Positions 23,781 to 35,985 of a stretch of DNA of 64,000 nt are shown in pieces. A program made the position numbers and the translations under genes. The notes under the pieces are model-generated. The model made no database searches. It had not been told where the DNA came from and worked only from the letters and a program-made list of their open reading frames with translations. Positions within the stretch are counted from its first letter, which is position 1; each line of letters opens with the position of its first letter. Source of the stretch: Laguncularia racemosa (lineage: Eukaryota > Streptophyta > Magnoliopsida > Myrtales > Combretaceae); NCBI GenBank assembly GCA_037954665.1, contig JBBMOL010000082.1:2790001-2854000 (forward strand), written 5' to 3'.

Positions 23781-26700
23781 TCAATTTCTTAATTAAAAAA
23801 AAAGTCACGCATTTGTGAAAAGACAAAACAAATTTTAGTAAAGTGCAAAAATGTAAAAAAACACATTATTTTTGTTTTCGTGTCTTTTTTTTTTTATCTT
23901 TTTCCATCAATTTCTCTATGTTTCCACCAACCTACACCAATATAAAGGTGCACAAATGTTTGGTGCATTTTCCTTTGGTTTCAATCTTTGCAATGCATTT
24001 TCAATATAATTGAAGGCACACATAAAAGTGTATTTCTAGTGTTCACCCATTCTATAGATATCAAATGTTGAAACTAAATAGAAAGATGCATGTGAAAACA
24101 CTTCCAACTTAAACGAAAGCACTGCAATGCTATGAAGATTACATCTACTTTTGTTTCGCACTTATACGAATACAAGATTCAAACACCAAACTCAAGCTCA
24201 AACTTAAACCTTAGCTCTTTTCTTAAATTTAATTATATATTCATTCATATAATACTATAGCACATTTCATACCTTAATATAAATATTCATTACTATAGAT
24301 AAGTTCAATTACTTGAAAACATTCAAGATGTACATTTGACTATCTACATCTTTGTCTTATCACTTTGTCTCATCTTTCTCCTCTAAAATGGTGTTGAGGA
24401 AAGGTTGAAACTTGTTCATTGACTCCTCCATCATGGTCACTGTCACATGGATACTTTCAACCATGTAGCTCAACTTGTAAAACCAACTATCCATTAAGGT
24501 ATAGAAGTACTTAAGCAAATCTCGAGGGATTGCACTCCCTTAAGTGAAAGCTTCAAGTTATGGATGCCTTCTTCATATTCATGTTTGGTATATCCAACTA
24601 TCTCTTATGGGCAATAGGTGGAGTTAAAGGAGGGGTAATTTAAGAATCAAGCAGAGGGGTCGTAGATGAGCTTAGTGTCATGCTCCAAAATATACTCCAA
24701 TTTTAACAAATTGTTGTATATGTATAGTGTCGTGACGTAGTTGATTCATTCGATAGTTAGTCCAAACAATAATATATACCTATGTACATTCATACATACA
24801 TACATATAAGGTGTAGAAATTACTAAAATTACTTTGAAACATTTTAGTAGATATACGATAAATAAAATAAAAGCATCTATACTTTGAAAAAAGTAACAAA
24901 ATGTAATCATACATTTGAGCATGTGGCCAATCATTAACCTACTAAGCTCAAAATTCGTTTATCCCTTTGAGGCTCTTATTATAGTTATTACAAATTTATA
25001 ATTTTAATTGTCCTCCTTTCATTCCCTTTATCTCTTAGTATGATTGTCTTATCTTCTCTTTTAATATTCTCCTACAAAAGATGCTATTAGAATGTAAGCT
25101 AAACCACATGCTAGTAAGAGGTAAAAGACTTGTATTATACTATCACGCAACAACAAGAGTTGATATTAATTTGTATGTAATGAAATCAATCATATGCTAT
25201 CCAAACATAGTTATTCGACCCAATGCGAGAAGTGAGACTAAATAAAATAATTCTACCTAAGTCTAGTTTCAAGGAGTTTTGCGCTTTTGAATTAAGGCAA
25301 CAAAGATTACAAGAGAGAAGTAGTGATACATAAAAAAAAAAAAAATCTTTATAAAATAGGAAAGTAATAAGGCAATTATCTATACCACTATTAATAGGAT
25401 CCCCCTCTCTCGGGGTCTTATTGTTATAGGATCCACACATTTAAAATTAATTCTCCTAGGTGCATTATGAGTTTATACTTTCAAAAATTAGTTCTCTAGG
25501 GTGCATTAATGAATCCACAGTTTCAAAACCCAATTCTCTTCGAGCATTAAAGGATTCACACTTTCAAAATTTGGTTTTCATGGGGTTTAATCATGTTTTT
25601 GTGTGAATGGTATTTCATCTAATTATTAATTTGTGCTATACTATATGTTTAATTGTTACATTAGTATTTTGATTATGCATTTGGTATGACATGTGCAATG
25701 TATGTGATTGTACGACAATTGTCACTTGCTAGGTTTTACTCACTTCTTTTTGGGAAGATTTTTTGGGTTAACTGCTAAATTGGACTTGAAGAAAATTGAA
25801 GAGCATAGGAACGAGCTTTGCATGTTCTATAAGGATACTCAGTGGATTATGATGCTCTTAGGTTTGTGGCGTTACAATACAATTTAGTGTATGCTATATT
25901 TATATGAAAAATATTGAGACACATAATTTAAAAACAACTCTAAAAAATATAGGCTAATTTGGGTCCAATTTAATATTTTAAACAATCAACACAGCAACAT
26001 TTGGGTTTTACAACAGGTAAATGATAAGTTTCTAATGAAAATATAGTAGCTATAACTGTTTGGAGAAGACTGACAACTAGAATAATCAAATTGAATTGCA
26101 ATGTTGTTGTGAACAATTCATTTAAGTAAGTTGATTTAAGCATCATATTCGAGGGGAGATTTATTAGTAACCTGGGCAAAACCTTGCAATAGTGGAATCT
26201 TTAACAGTTAAATAGGCTTTGTATATGTATGGTGCAAAGAGAACAATGGAGGTGTATTGAAGCTAGGGCGATTCTCTTTTGGTTTCCAATAGTTTGATAT
26301 TTAAGAGCAAGCTCTCTTAGAAGTTTATTCCAATTTTATAAGAAATTTTAAAGTTGAAATTATTATTTGGAACATGTTTTTCCTTTTTAATAAATAGAAA
26401 AGGTACACATGTAATAATTGGATTATAATTAGAGCAAAAAGAATATGTGTAAAGATTCCAAAAAAACTTATTTCCTTAGAGTCTTTACCTTGTCTTCTTT
26501 ATGTTGAATGTGGCTCGAGATTACCAAATGGGGCTTTTACTTTAGATTAATAAAAATTTGCTCCTTATTGGAAAAAAATAAATTTTATTTTATTTTATCT
26601 ATTTGTGTAACATTCGAATTATATATCGATTAGTTTATTGTATCATGTTTATTTTATTTATTTTACAGGTTATAATCTTATATTTACCTTTTTTTTGTTT

Positions 26701-26880
26701 TCTTTTCACATTTAAAAAAAAGTCAAAATTTATTATTTAAAAACTAATATCTTATTTTCAAATAGAAAAAAAAAACAGTTGGAGTTAGATTGCATTTCCT
26801 ATTGCCCTAGGGTAAAATTATAAGTACTTATTTTCGTATGGAAGATTAATAAGTTAAATAAAAAGATTTTTCTTTGTTGG
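23781..26880. other. Gene-free AT-rich stretch
   Basis: No coding domain is recognisable. The only structure seen is a degenerate tandem repeat at 25443-25578 (listed separately). Parts near 25640-25890 read like transposon-derived DNA but cannot be classified. Confidence 0.5.
25443..25578. repeat. Degenerate tandem repeat, about 45 bp x 3
   Basis: Three successive units share ttctc, then a gcatta block, a short gatt/agtt box and ctttcaaaa/tttcaaaa. The first is near 25451, the second near 25492 and the third near 25533. The copies are poorly conserved. Confidence 0.6.
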
Positions 26881-27250
26881 CCGCGGGGGTGGGGGGGGTG
26901 GTTTGGGAAAGAAAAAGCTTCCCCTTTTTATTTTTATTTTTATATATTTATTTTTTCCTTAAAAAGGTATTGATTACTTTTTATACTCAAAGTGCCCGGC
27001 ACTCTCCCTTCCGTTTGGAGGAGGAAACCTGCTGCTTCGGTTGAAGAATAAAGCCGAAACAGAACACAAATCCGGATCCAACGAGGTTCGTTCATTAAAT
27101 CGATGTTTTTCTATGTGAACACGCACAACACCTGTTCGACAAGATGCTTGTATGGGAATTTCCAATGCCAATTTTCTGTTTGTTGTCAAGTTTTGAGAAG
27201 TTGGGGGTCGATTTGTTTCCTCCAAAACCATTCGCTCCGCTTAGTTGATG
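26880..27250. other. GC-richer island of unknown role
   Basis: A G-rich stretch (about 26882-26903) is followed by roughly 250 bp of mixed composition that stands out from the AT-rich surroundings. It contains a minus-strand 85-codon open frame without recognisable homology. On the plus strand, a possible donor (AACGAG|GTTCGT near 27085) would fit a non-coding first exon, but the nearest plus-strand gene is 11 kb away and the link is unproven. Confidence 0.35.
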
Positions 27251-29320
27251 AAAGTTTGTCTACAGGAACGTTCATTACTTGATTTTAGCTTAGTAGTCGG
27301 CATGTGTGATAAATCTTTAGTACGGCAGCACTTTGCTTTTTTCCCCATGCTTTCTTCCAGAAGTTCTAACTGGTGGGAACACTATCTGTAGAGGAAGTCC
27401 CTTTATTGTTAAATTTTATTTTATGACATGGACTAATTATATTGTTAAAATTCTATTTAGTGTTAAAATTTTATTATCATGAGTTATGTTTGACAACTTG
27501 TGGGATTATATTCACATGTTTAGGCATTTAGTTTTCAAGAGTTAGGAATTCGAGTTGAGTTTTGAGTTGTAATAGGTTAATCTTTCTTGTTTTTTCAGTC
27601 TAGCAAGGACCAATTTCTGTTTAGCAAAATTTTAACTAAATCATTGACATCATGATGAAGGGATTTTTTCTAGTTGTTTTAGTCGAAAAAAGGAAAAAAT
27701 TGGAGGACTTGAATAAGAAAGTTAAAAGGTAAAGAATTACCCCAAAAAGGTTAAAAGATAAAGGACTTGAATAGAAAAGTGGAAATATGAAGGACTCGAA
27801 CATAAAGCTAAAGGATGGATGATCTAGATGGAAAAATAGAAAAAGTTGGATGACCGATTTTGTATAATTCCTTTTTCATAGATGCATGCCTTGGTTCCCA
27901 AACGAAAGGAATGCTTGTTTCCTACTTTCTTAGCTTGTTTGCTTTGGTTATTCTCATACAAGTGTGCGGTTTCTGGTGTTCTGTTTTCATGTATACATCA
28001 AGTTTTGAGAATCTCAAAGCATCATTAATGAATTGATGCTTCAAATGGAGTTACAGTAATCATCTTTATTAATTTATTCTTAGGGTGTGTTTGTTTCATG
28101 GAAAATGCCTTTCAAATTTTTTCGACATTTGTTACAATCAAATTTTATCAATGTGATTTCGAGAAGTTATAGATATTAATGAGTAGTTATTTTTAGTGAC
28201 AGTTGATGATGAGAGGTGGAGGTAATAGATGGTGGTCAACTTATTATAGAGGAATGCCTATGGAAAATGATTTAGTTTTAAGAGAGGAAACATTTTGTTT
28301 GTTGTCCATTGGTATTTTCCATGGTGGTTAACCATTCCACTAAAGTTTAATTGTTACTGTTGTCTTCCACCATTACTTATAGCTAATAAATACTAGTTTT
28401 TGCAACCTCTTGAAATTATTATAATAATATTTGATAATTGTAAAGCCTTTGTTAGATTTTTTCTTAAGTGATGCCTATTGTTGTTGGATATATTTAGCTA
28501 GAATGTAGTAAGGGCTGTACCTTTTGCATGTGATATTGTGTTGCGTGTCCTTCTTCCTATGTTGGTAATGGAAATGTTACATTTGAATCTTTGGTGGACA
28601 TAGTTTTGTGTGTTGTGTTAATCATTAGCAAAAAAAGTTGTCTATGTTAATGCCTTATATTGAGAGTGGAATCTTAGTTTTGTGTGTCGTGTTAATCATT
28701 AACAAAAAAAGTTGTGTTGTTAATGCCTTACATTGAGAGTGGAATCTTAATTTGCCTTTTCAATTACTTAATCACTACTTGAACTCTTACAACCCATGAG
28801 CTAAATAGCCACTTAATTCTTGGCCAAAAGAAAGGAAAAAAAAAGCCACTTAATTGAAATGTGATCATGGATGTAATTGAATTGGATCCAAGACAAAGAA
28901 AGTGCTTTTATCAAAGAGGTTTATGCATCTTGTCTTTTATAAGTAAAGCAGTGACATATAAGATCAATGGTCTCCTCCTTGCTTTCCTGAGATAAGAAGA
29001 AAGGGAGTCAAAAACACCAAAAGTAGTAGTGAGAGAAATATCTTATATAAGAAAGAGAAAGTAACAAAAATAATTCACCGGTTTAGGAGTTATAGAGGCA
29101 ACCTTTCATTTTGTTCAAAAGTTTAATATTTTGACTTACATTAGATGCTCCATCGGTATTAATTGGGATCCTTCTATTCTATCAATATATTTGAAATGTT
29201 GATACTTAGCAACTATTTATGTTTTTCTTCCAAAGTGGCTATTTGATTCCATTGGTTCCCCACTTGCCTTTCCTTTTTCAGCACATATCTAACAATCTAA
29301 TTTTTTTTTTTTTAAGTGAT
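27251..29320. other. Gene-free stretch with small repeats
   Basis: No coding region is seen. It contains degenerate AG-rich repeats at about 27690-27850, with recurring ggacttgaata-like units, and the 74-bp duplication at 28601-28748. Confidence 0.5.
28601..28748. repeat. 74-bp tandem duplication
   Basis: Two adjacent copies (28601-28674 and 28675-28748) share tagttttgtgtgt, gtgttaatcatta, caaaaaaagttg, ttaatgcctta and ttgagagtggaatctta, with a few substitutions and small length changes. Confidence 0.85.
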
Positions 29321-29398
29321 TGTTAGAGATGTTGGTTTCAACTATCATTATGTTTCCTTATTATGTCCATTTTATTATTGTAATATCTAGATCAAATG

Positions 29399-29550
29399 TG
29401 TTATAATATGTTGTATTTTCTAGATTGTAATTAATATAGTGTTAGGTAGAAGTTGGTAAAGGTTGGTAGGATTTTATATCTCTATATACATTGTTCTCAT
29501 AGTATTAGTGTAAAATGTGAATTTAAATACAATTACCTATAAAAATTACA
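29399..29550 (+). repeat. Copia 5' LTR
   Basis: The LTR is 152 bp, begins TGTTATAATATG and ends AAAATTACA directly before the primer-binding site. It is unusually short for copia. Confidence 0.93.
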
Positions 29551-30289
29551 TGGTATTAGAGCTGTCTAACTATAAGAATTTTTTTGAAAATTAGGGTTTA
29601 AGATTCATTAAACCCTAGCTGCCTAGTGAGCAGTGTTTGTATCCCACACACACCTCAGAGAGTATTTATGTCTCTTTTTTTCTCACCGCCCCTCCAGGAG
29701 GAAAGATTGCCGGTTGATGAACTTCCCCGACCAACTCTGGTGACCAACGGATTATCGCGTGAGGCTCATGCGCCACATAAACCGTCCGCTGCTCCTTGTT
29801 TTCCGCACGTGGAGGCGGGTGTAATCCCCATTTGTCCACGTGTTCTTGCTGGGTCTTCGTGGTACGATATTCTTTATTCTAATCTCGCCATTTCGAAAAT
29901 CATCTTAGGACACTTGCTCCTTGCTAAGGATAGGGTTTTTGGTTTGGTTTTATTGTTGCTAGGAAATTAATTTTTCTTTTAGCTTGGTGGTTTTGAAAGC
30001 TTGATTTTTTTTTTTTTTTGGGTAAGCCAAATGAAGTGTTTTTCCTAGTTGGAATTAGCATTTTTGGTTTGGTTTAATCTTCTAGTGTTGTTTGGAGCTA
30101 TTGGTGTTTGTTTTGTGGTGATTTAATCTTCTGGTGTTGTTCGGTGTTGTTGGTGTTTGTTGTGTGGATTAGAGGAAGGAAATATATATAGTATTGGATT
30201 GCTAGATGGCTGAGAATAAATCACATATCATAGATATAGTTTTAATGACACTAAAATAATAGGATATAAACTTAGTGGAGATCATATTC

Positions 30290-33200
30290 GAGGTCAGGAA
30301 TCAGGGGGAGTTGTTTGTTATTACTGTCATGAGCCATGGCATACAAAGCGTACTTATAAGAAATTGCAAAATCGTGACCAGAAGAAGCAGTCAGTACTCA
30401 TTGCCTCCATTGACTCCACATCAAGTTCATTTTCTAAAAAGACAATAACAATTTCTGCTGATGAATATGCTAAATTTTCTTAGTATCAAGAGGCATTGAA
30501 GGCTTCATCTCATCATATGTCTGTGATTGCTGAATTAGGTAAATCAACTTAGTATCTTCTTTCCTCATCATCCAAATGAGTCATTGATTTTGGTGCCACA
30601 GATCACATGACAGGTAACCTTGATCTTTTCTCCACTTACCAACCATACACCTCTCCTACAAATGTCACTCTAGCAGATAGCTCTAAGTCATTTGTCTTTA
30701 GATTTGGCACTATTAATTTAACTCCTTTGATTTTCTTATCTTCTGTGTTAAGTTTACCACGACTTTCCTTTAACTTATTATTAGTAAGTCAACTTACTCG
30801 TATAATGAATTGTTGTATCTCATTTTATTCTGATCATTGTCTGTTTCAGGATCTTATGACGAAGAAGATTATTGGTAAAGGACATGAATCAAGTGGTCTC
30901 TATGTATTGGATACACAAGTACCGAGGTCAGTTGCATGTTCAAGTGTCTTAACACTTTTTCAAGCTCACTGCCAACTTGGTCACCCTTCTCTATTTGTGT
31001 TGAAGACCATTTATCCACAATTTAATAATGTTTCTACTGTGAATCTTGTCACTTTGTTAAACACCACCGTTTGTCTAGTTTACTTATAGTTAATAAAAGG
31101 GCTAGTCTACCTTTCCAGTTAGTTCATTCTGATGTATGAGGTTCGTGTCCAGTTGTATCTAAGGCTGGTTTTCAGTATTTTGTTACCTTTGTAGATGATT
31201 ATTCTTGTATGACTTGGCTTTACCTTATGAAGAATTGTTCAAAGGTGTTTTCATATTTTTTTGCTTTTTGTGTTGAAATAAAAACACAATTCAATGTTTC
31301 AGTATATACATTAAGAAGTGATAATGCCAAAGAATATTTCTCTCACTCATTTTAGTCATATATGCTCCAAAATGGTATTCTTCATTAATCTTCCTGTGTG
31401 GATACACCACCTCAAAATGGAGTGGTTGAAAGAAAAAACAAACATCTTCTTGAGACTGCACGAGCACTTCTATTTCAGATGCATATTCCTAAACAATTTT
31501 GGGCTGATGTAGTCTCCACTGCTTGTTTTTTGATTAATCGTCTCCTTTCATCTATTCTACAAAGTGAGACTCCTTATATAGTATTATTTCCTACGAAGTC
31601 ATTGTTTCCTATTGAACCTAAGATATTTGGTAGTAATTGTTTTGTTTGTGATGTCCATTCTCAAGTTACTAAACTTAATCCTAAATCTGCCAAATGTATT
31701 TTTTTGGGATATTCTTGGGTTCAAAAAGGATATCGGTGTTTTTGTCCTCATCTTGACAAATATCTTGTCTCAATTGATGTCACTTTTGTAGAAAACACAC
31801 CATTTTTTTCATCAATTGAAATTCCAAAACAGGAAAAGGATGATAATTTGTTACTTTATCATATTACTTATAAGTCTCTAGGTACCTTACTATTGCCCTT
31901 ACCATCACAACCTCCAATTTAGTATGTATACTCTCGACAACGAGTTCCTCTTGCTTCATGTCCTGCACCAGTCTCTTCTTCCTCAATGGATCTGGCTACA
32001 AGTGATCTTGATCTTCCTATAACACTCCGTAAAGGTAAACGTCAATGTACCTCTCCAATTTCTTCTTATGTATCTTATGATCACTTGTCATCATCATCTT
32101 CCTCATTTATTGCATCCCTTGACACTATGACCATTCCAAAGTCTCCTCATGTTGCACTCTCACATCCTGGTTGGCGATATGCTATGATTGATGAGATGAA
32201 TGCCTTGGATACAAATCACACTTGGGATCTAGTGGACTTACCTGTAGGAAAGAAGGCGATTGGTTGTAAATGAATATATGCAATCAAGGTTAATCCTGAT
32301 GGAACAACAGCTCAGCTAAAAGCCCGTCTTGTAGCAAAGGGATATGCTCAAACCTATGGTGTGGTTATTTAGACACATTTTTTCTTGTAGCTAAGTTAAT
32401 TGCTATTTGCCTATTTATCTCTATTGCAACTTCTAATTCTTGGCCTTTATATCAATTGGATATAAAAAATGCCTTTTTACATAGTGAGTTGCAAGAGAAA
32501 GTTTATACAGAACAACCACCGGGGTTTGTTGCTCAGGAGGAGTCAAGTAAAGCTTGTCGTCTACGGAATTCATTATATGGACTAAAATAGAGTCCTCGTG
32601 CTTGGTTTAGGAAATTCAGTCAAGCAGTTGAGAGTTTTGGTCTAAGAAAGAATAGATTGGATCACTCGGTATTCTCTAAGTATTCTAACATTGATATAAT
32701 TATTCCCATCGTATATATTGATGATATTATCATTACAGAAATGATAACATTTGTATTACCTCTCTCAAATCATTCATTTATACTCAATTTCATACTAAAG
32801 ATTTAGGGCTACTGAAGTATTTCTTAGGAATTTTTTGGGTAATTAGTATTTCTTAGGAATTGAGTTGACAAGAAGTAAGAAAGGCATTTTCCTATCTTAG
32901 AGGAAATATGTACTTGACTTATTAATTGAGAAAGGTAAATTGGGAGCTAAGCCATGCAATACACCTATGACTCCTAATATGCAGCTTACAAAAGAAGGGA
33001 AATCATTCAAGGATCTAGAGAGGTACAGACGTCTAGTTGGGAAGTTGAACTATCTTAGAGGAAATATGTACTTGACTTATTAGCTGAGACAGGTAAATTG
33101 GGAGCTAAGCCATGCAATACACTTATGACTCTTAATATGCAGCTTACAAAAGAAGGGGAATCATTCAAGGATCTAGGGAGGTACAGACGTCTAGTTGGAA

Positions 33201-33790
33201 AGTTAAACCATCTCACAGTAACTCGTCTTGATATTGCATATCCAGTCAGTGTTGTAAGTCAGTTCATATCTTCTTCTACAGTGGATCATTGGGTAGCTTT
33301 AGATCAAATTTTGTGTTATCTAAGTGGTGCTCCTAGACGTGGTTTAGCATATGAAAATCACATGCATAATCGTATTGAGTATTTTTTAGATATTGATTGG
33401 GTAGGATTTAAAATAGACAGAAGATTCACCATTGGGTATTGTGTGTTTGTTGGAGGAAATCTAGTCACTTGGAAAAGCGAGAAACAACACATAGTATTCT
33501 ACTCAAGTGTAAAAGTAGAATGCAAAGTTATGGCACAATCAACATGTGAAATAATGTGGATTCATCAGCTCTTGGTTGAAGTTGGATTTAAAGTGCTTAT
33601 ACCTGCCCAATTATGGTTTGATAATTAGGCAACCCTTCACATGGCATTTAACCCTATGTTTCATGAGCGAACTAAACATATCGAAATTGATTGTCATTTC
33701 ATCCGTGAGAAGATACAACAAAATTTGATTTCTACGAGACATGTTAGAACTGGAAAATAATTAGCAGATATCTTCACCGCTTTGAATAGT
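30290..33790 (+). pseudogene. Copia gag-pol relic
   Basis: Pieces in order are as follows. A gag zinc knuckle near 30316 (CYYCHEPWHTKRTY) has lost its last Cys to Tyr. The protease motif DFGATDHM is near 30588. The integrase C-terminal half has GVVERKNKHLLETARALLF, about 31410-31470. The reverse transcriptase carries LDIKNAFLHSELQEKVY (about 32455-32505) and the active-site block YIDDIII (about 32713). The RNase H region follows (33098-33628, with SVKVECKVMA), then LADIFT near 33760. Stops interrupt most segments, and a 158-bp internal tandem duplication shifts the frame at 32893-33208. Confidence 0.92.
32893..33208 (+). repeat. 158-bp tandem duplication inside copia pol
   Basis: The block starting at tatcttagag (32893) recurs at 33051. 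The copies are very similar (lignin-like length 158 each, starting with the same ten bases). Since 158 is not a multiple of three, the duplication breaks the pol frame by itself. Confidence 0.9.
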
Positions 33791-33857
33791 GTTAGAATTG
33801 ATGATATATGTAACAGGTTGGGCATGATCAATATCTCTACTCCAACTTAAGGGGGAG

Positions 33858-34009
33858 TGTTATAACATGTTGTATTTTCTAAATTGTAATTAATATAGTG
33901 TTGAGTAGAAGTTGGTAGAGGTTGGTAGGATTTTGTATCTCTATATATATTGTTCTCATAGTATTAGTGTAAAATGTGATTTTGAATACAATTACCTATT
34001 AAAATTACG
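33858..34009 (+). repeat. Copia 3' LTR
   Basis: The LTR is 152 bp and follows the purine tract aagggggag. It is followed by the AAATG target duplication. Confidence 0.93.
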
Positions 34010-34387
34010 AAATGAATGAAAACATATATAAATAGTTAGTCCAAAGTATGAAAAGATCCATGCATAGATTTTCATGAATGGGTTAGTTCATGAATGGATT
34101 CATGTATGTTAGATTTAATATAGTTAGGTGTGAGGGTCATTCTTAACTCCTATATAAATAGGTTTTAACTCTAAACCATCACTTGGAAACAAGTAAGGGT
34201 TATCAATGAGCTTTAAGAGATTGAAGTGTTAACTTTAACAAGCACTCAAAACACCATTTTACTGTAGGCCTACAACGATTTGGCATTGGAGGTAGCTGTT
34301 ATAGGCGAGTTTAGGGTTTGATTATAAGGTCTTATCTTAACTAGGATAGGGAGTTTTGACAAACCCTATTGGCTAGGGTTGAAGAAC

Positions 34388-34848
34388 TAATGTGTTGGGT
34401 GGTGGAATCGAGACAAAGATTAATGAGACGTGATCGAAGGCAGCAGTGGTATTGTCCATTGCAGTGGCACTGGCACAAGCCAATGCATATTTGACGGTAC
34501 AAGTGGTGGTTCTTAGACCCCCAATGTGAGATGCATGACCAACCTAGGCCATGGTGGAGGTGTAGGAGGCAGTGAATGCTGTCGCTTGACCTTCCTTGAC
34601 TGCAATGAAGCTCAAACTAATGTGTTGGGTGGTGGAATCAAGACAAAGATTAATGAGACGTGATCGAAGGCAGCAGTGGTATTGTCCATTGCAGCGGCAC
34701 TGGCACAAGCCAATGCATATTTGACGGTACAAGTGGTGGTTCCTAGACCCCCAATGTGAGATGCATGACCAACCTAGGCCATGGTGGAGGTGAAGGAGGC
34801 AGTGAATGCCGTCACTTGACCTTCCTTGAGTGCAATGAAGCTCAAACT
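34388..34848 (+). repeat. 230-bp tandem duplication in the gypsy-type internal region
   Basis: The block beginning tgtgttgggtggtgg at 34391 recurs at 34621 with few substitutions, up to about 34848. It precedes the gag domain relic and probably falls in the leader or gag N-terminus. Confidence 0.9.
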
Positions 34849-35174
34849 GACTGTGACAATCCCATTGTGAACACACGAAGTGTCAACCTGTGTTTTGACG
34901 TTGCCGATAACGACCTCCTTGATTGTGGTGCGGAATTGGGTTTTCAAAGAGGGCTTTGGACATGGACTTCCATACCTAGGTGACTAAACCTTGGTGCCAC
35001 ACTAATCCATATTGGATTTTCTGGCATACTACAGGTCTAAAGATCCACTTGTGTGGCTGACTAGATGTAAGCATTTTTTTGGCATTAGAACACAACGGAG
35101 GAAGAGTTGGTAGGTTTGGCATCTTTCCACCTGACCGCAAAGGCCCAAATCTGGTCTTATCACATGGAATAAGA

Positions 35175-35755
35175 AGAGCCAGCCTTATAATGGAATAAAT
35201 TCAAGGATTACTATCACATGCGATTTGACCCACTGATTAGTGGCAATCGCTTGGGAGAATTGGAAAAGTTGAGTCAAACCGGCACTGTGGAGGACAATGT
35301 GGAGCAATTTCAAACCCTAATTGCTAGAGCATTGGGCATAACCTTGGCACATTGAGTAGCTTTGTTCATTTCTGGTTTCATTGAGGCCATCCAATTAGAT
35401 GTTGAGCTTTGGAATCCTCAAAATCTTGTTACAGAAATGAGCCTAGCCTGAGCATATGAGGGGAAATTGCAGCTCAATCAGCAGCCATCACTTGTGAGGA
35501 GTTGTGATGTTATAGTCATAGCAAGAGGAAGCATGGTAGAGGCACATGGGATACAAGTTATGAGCTGCAATAACAAACCATGACAAACCAGTGTGTTGTA
35601 TAACCAAGAAGACATGATGGATCCTTGAGTCAAAAAGATTGTGTTTTAACTGTGATGATCTTTTTACTCACAGACATCACTGCAAAAAGCTCTTCTAGTT
35701 GGAGTTAATTGATGATGGAGAATTGGAAGATGAAGATTGGACAGAAAATGGTTGA
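35175..35755 (+). pseudogene. Retrotransposon gag relic (gypsy type)
   Basis: Translation gives the typical plant gag core: FDPLISGNRLGELEKLSQTG, TVEDNVEQFQTLIARALGIT, ALFISGFIEAIQLDVELWNP and a MSLA-AYEGKLQL segment. A zinc-knuckle relic of the CFNCDDLFTHRHHCKKLF type follows near 35635-35690. Several stop codons interrupt it, and no protease or reverse transcriptase follows before the 3' LTR. Confidence 0.85.
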
Positions 35756-35985
35756 GTACTTATCTGGTGTGAGTTTGGGGATAAGCTCACTGTCCAGGAG
35801 GGAAGTAATATAGAGATACGGGTTTCAATTATCGTTATGTTTCCTTATTATTTCCCTTTTGTTAATGTAATATCCAGATTAAATGGATAGGAGCATTCAT
35901 AAATAGATTAGTTTAAAGTATGGATAGATTCCTATATAGATATTCATAAATGGACAGGACGTTCATGAATAGATTCATGCTTGGG

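Larger units (their letters stand above)
29399..34009 (+). mobile_element. Complete but inactive Ty1/copia retrotransposon (4611 bp)
   Basis: Two 152-bp LTRs (29399-29550 and 33858-34009) flank the element. The target-site duplication is AAATG, exact, at 29394-29398 and 34010-34014. The primer-binding site is TGGTATTAGAGC at 29551, complementary to initiator Met-tRNA with one change. The polypurine tract aagggggag precedes the 3' LTR. Domains run in copia order (gag, protease, integrase, reverse transcriptase, RNase H), all with stops or frameshifts. I count about 11 differences between the LTRs (about 7%), so the insertion is not recent. Confidence 0.95.
29321..35985 (+). mobile_element. Gag-only Ty3/gypsy-type LTR element, interrupted by a copia insertion
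   Basis: The 5' LTR starts at 29321 (tgttagagatgttgg). It is split at 29398 by the copia element and resumes at 34010-34014, running to about 34277. A degenerate initiator-Met primer-binding site (TGGCATTGGAGG, 34281-34292) follows. The internal region is only about 1.5 kb and carries a gag relic. A purine tract (caggaggga, about 35795-35803) precedes the 3' LTR at 35806, which resembles the 5' LTR up to about 35979 and then loses similarity. No pol domain is present, so this was a non-autonomous element or a deletion derivative. Confidence 0.75.

Noticed and set aside
25443..25578. CRISPR-like array
   Set aside because: The units are degenerate, without constant repeats and unique spacers, and this is plant nuclear DNA.
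29626..29970. Plus-strand 114-codon open frame inside the copia element
   Set aside because: It lies between the primer-binding site and the gag relic and shows no domain; it is treated as retrotransposon leader or gag debris.
34544..34983. Open frames over the 230-bp repeat (both strands)
   Set aside because: They arise from the tandem repeat and have no family match; the gag homology begins further downstream.
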